From NCBI GenBank assembly GCA_023396465.1, contig JAEWWF010000195.1:1-5523 (forward strand): a stretch of DNA of 5,523 nt, written 5' to 3'. Positions within the stretch are counted from its first letter, which is position 1, and each line of letters opens with the position of its first letter. Positions 4,909 through 5,523 of the stretch are shown in pieces. The stretch comes from Pseudomonadota bacterium (GTDB taxonomy: Bacteria > Pseudomonadota > Alphaproteobacteria > Rhodospirillales > Rhodospirillaceae). The translations under genes and the position numbers were made by a program. The notes beneath the pieces are model-generated. The model was given only the letters and a program-made list of their open reading frames with translations, was not told the DNA's origin and did not search any database.

Positions 4909-5523
4909 CACTTGCGTCCTCCCCGCAGGGCGATATGGCCGTTGTACCAGTTCATGAAGGCGGAGATGGACAGGCTCACGGTCAGATACACCGCCATGAT
5001 GATCGCCACGCCCTCGACCGCCTGACCGGTCTGGTTGATGGTGGTGTTGGCGGTGGCCACCAGATCGGGATAGCCGATGGCGATGGCGAGCGAGCTGTTC
5101 TTGGCCAGGTTCAGATACTGGCTGGTCAGCGGCGGAATGATCACCCGCAGCGCCTGCGGCAGCAGCACCAGGCGCATCACCAGCCCGCGCCGCAGGCCGA
5201 TGGCGACGGCCGCCTCGGTCTGGCCGAAGGGCACCGCCAGGATGCCGCCGCGCACGATCTCGGCGATGAAGGCGGCGGTGTAGAGGGTCAGGCCGAACAG
5301 CAGGGCGGCGAATTCCGGCGTCAGCAGGGCGCCGCCGCGGAAGTTGAAGCCGCTCAGTTCCGGCACGTCGATGGCGGTCGGCGCGCCCCCCACGGCCCAC
5401 AGCACCACCGGCACGGCGATGAACAGACCGATGGCCGGCAGCAGCACGTTGGGCCGGCGGCCGGTCTCGCCCTGGATGCGGGTGGCGCGGCGGTTGAGCC
5501 ACCAGGTGGCGACGGCGGCCACG
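4908..5523 (-). CDS. aapQ: General L-amino acid ABC transporter, permease AapQ (N-terminus outside window)
   Basis: The C-terminal 204 residues of an amino acid ABC permease are present; the frame is open to the right edge. AapQ/BztB proteins are about twice this long, so roughly the N-terminal half is missing. The GTG at 5522 is almost certainly an internal valine codon, not a start. Visible membrane segments lie near 25-45 (VLLPAIGLFIAVPVVLWAV region), 70-90, about 141-156 and 172-190 of this fragment. The EAA docking loop is EAAVAIGLRRGLVMRLVLLP (103-122), followed by PQALRVIIPPLTSQYLNLAKNSSLA-like sequence typical of the polar amino acid permease family. SGFNFRGGALLTPEF (57-71) fits the periplasmic loop of this branch. 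It is the partner of AapM in the heterodimeric channel and is translationally coupled to it. The binding protein gene aapJ would be expected upstream, beyond position 5523. Confidence 0.92.
   Translation of the reverse strand, partial: VAAVATWWLNRRATRIQGETGRRPNVLLPAIGLFIAVPVVLWAVGGAPTAIDVPELSGFNFRGGALLTPEFAALLFGLTLYTAAFIAEIVRGGILAVPFGQTEAAVAIGLRRGLVMRLVLLPQALRVIIPPLTSQYLNLAKNSSLAIAIGYPDLVATANTTINQTGQAVEGVAIIMAVYLTVSLSISAFMNWYNGHIALRGGRK
4918..4922 (-). promoter_or_regulatory. Strong Shine-Dalgarno of aapM inside the end of aapQ
   Basis: Read on the minus strand, GGAGG lies 9 nt before the ATG at 4908. It sits within the final codons of aapQ. Together with the TGATG stop-start junction it fixes the aapM start and indicates coupled translation. 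Confidence 0.7.

Noticed and set aside
4102..5025. Rightward 307-codon open frame opposite aapM and aapQ
   Set aside because: The Gln/His/Arg/Gly-rich composition is typical of the reverse strand of membrane-protein codons. There is no RBS or family match.
3766..5502. A 578-codon reading of aapM starting far upstream
   Set aside because: The extension lies inside aapQ in another frame and is Arg/Pro-rich. The strong GGAGG and TGATG junction place the true start at 4908.

Overview
The window is ordinary, very GC-rich bacterial DNA with strong third-position G/C bias. The amino-acid uptake operon on the right and the overall style suggest an alphaproteobacterium, most likely of the Azospirillum / Rhodospirillales type. 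That assignment is an inference from gene content and protein flavour; there is no rRNA or other taxonomic marker. I see no tRNA, rRNA, CRISPR array, insertion sequence or phage gene.

Left part (1-684): a leftward reading frame runs off the left edge (start 428). It encodes a small, probably helical protein that may be a MarR-like winged-helix regulator. It is preceded by an in-frame stop and a convincing leftward sigma-70-type promoter (549-577). The 256-bp gap to the next gene is a divergent intergenic region.

Middle (685-2856, rightward): three enzymes follow one another. They are a small class I SAM-dependent methyltransferase, a HIT-family nucleotide hydrolase/transferase and a renalase-like FAD/NAD(P)-binding oxidoreductase. 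The first two are 43 bp apart and probably co-transcribed. A 116-bp gap carrying a perfect 17-bp palindrome precedes the third, so that gene may have its own control.

Right part (2951-5523, leftward): the distal part of a general L-amino acid ABC transporter operon, in the order aapQ (N-terminus cut by the window edge), aapM, aapP. The genes are translationally coupled (TGATG between aapQ and aapM, ATGA between aapM and aapP). A rho-independent-type terminator lies just after aapP, in the gap where it converges with the oxidoreductase gene. The two permeases form the inner-membrane channel and AapP is the ATPase. The binding protein AapJ would be expected beyond the right edge, upstream of aapQ.

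I found no clear evidence of a novel system. The items most worth a second look are the 17-bp palindrome, the unassigned edge gene with its promoter, and the possible functional link between the HIT protein and the renalase-like protein.
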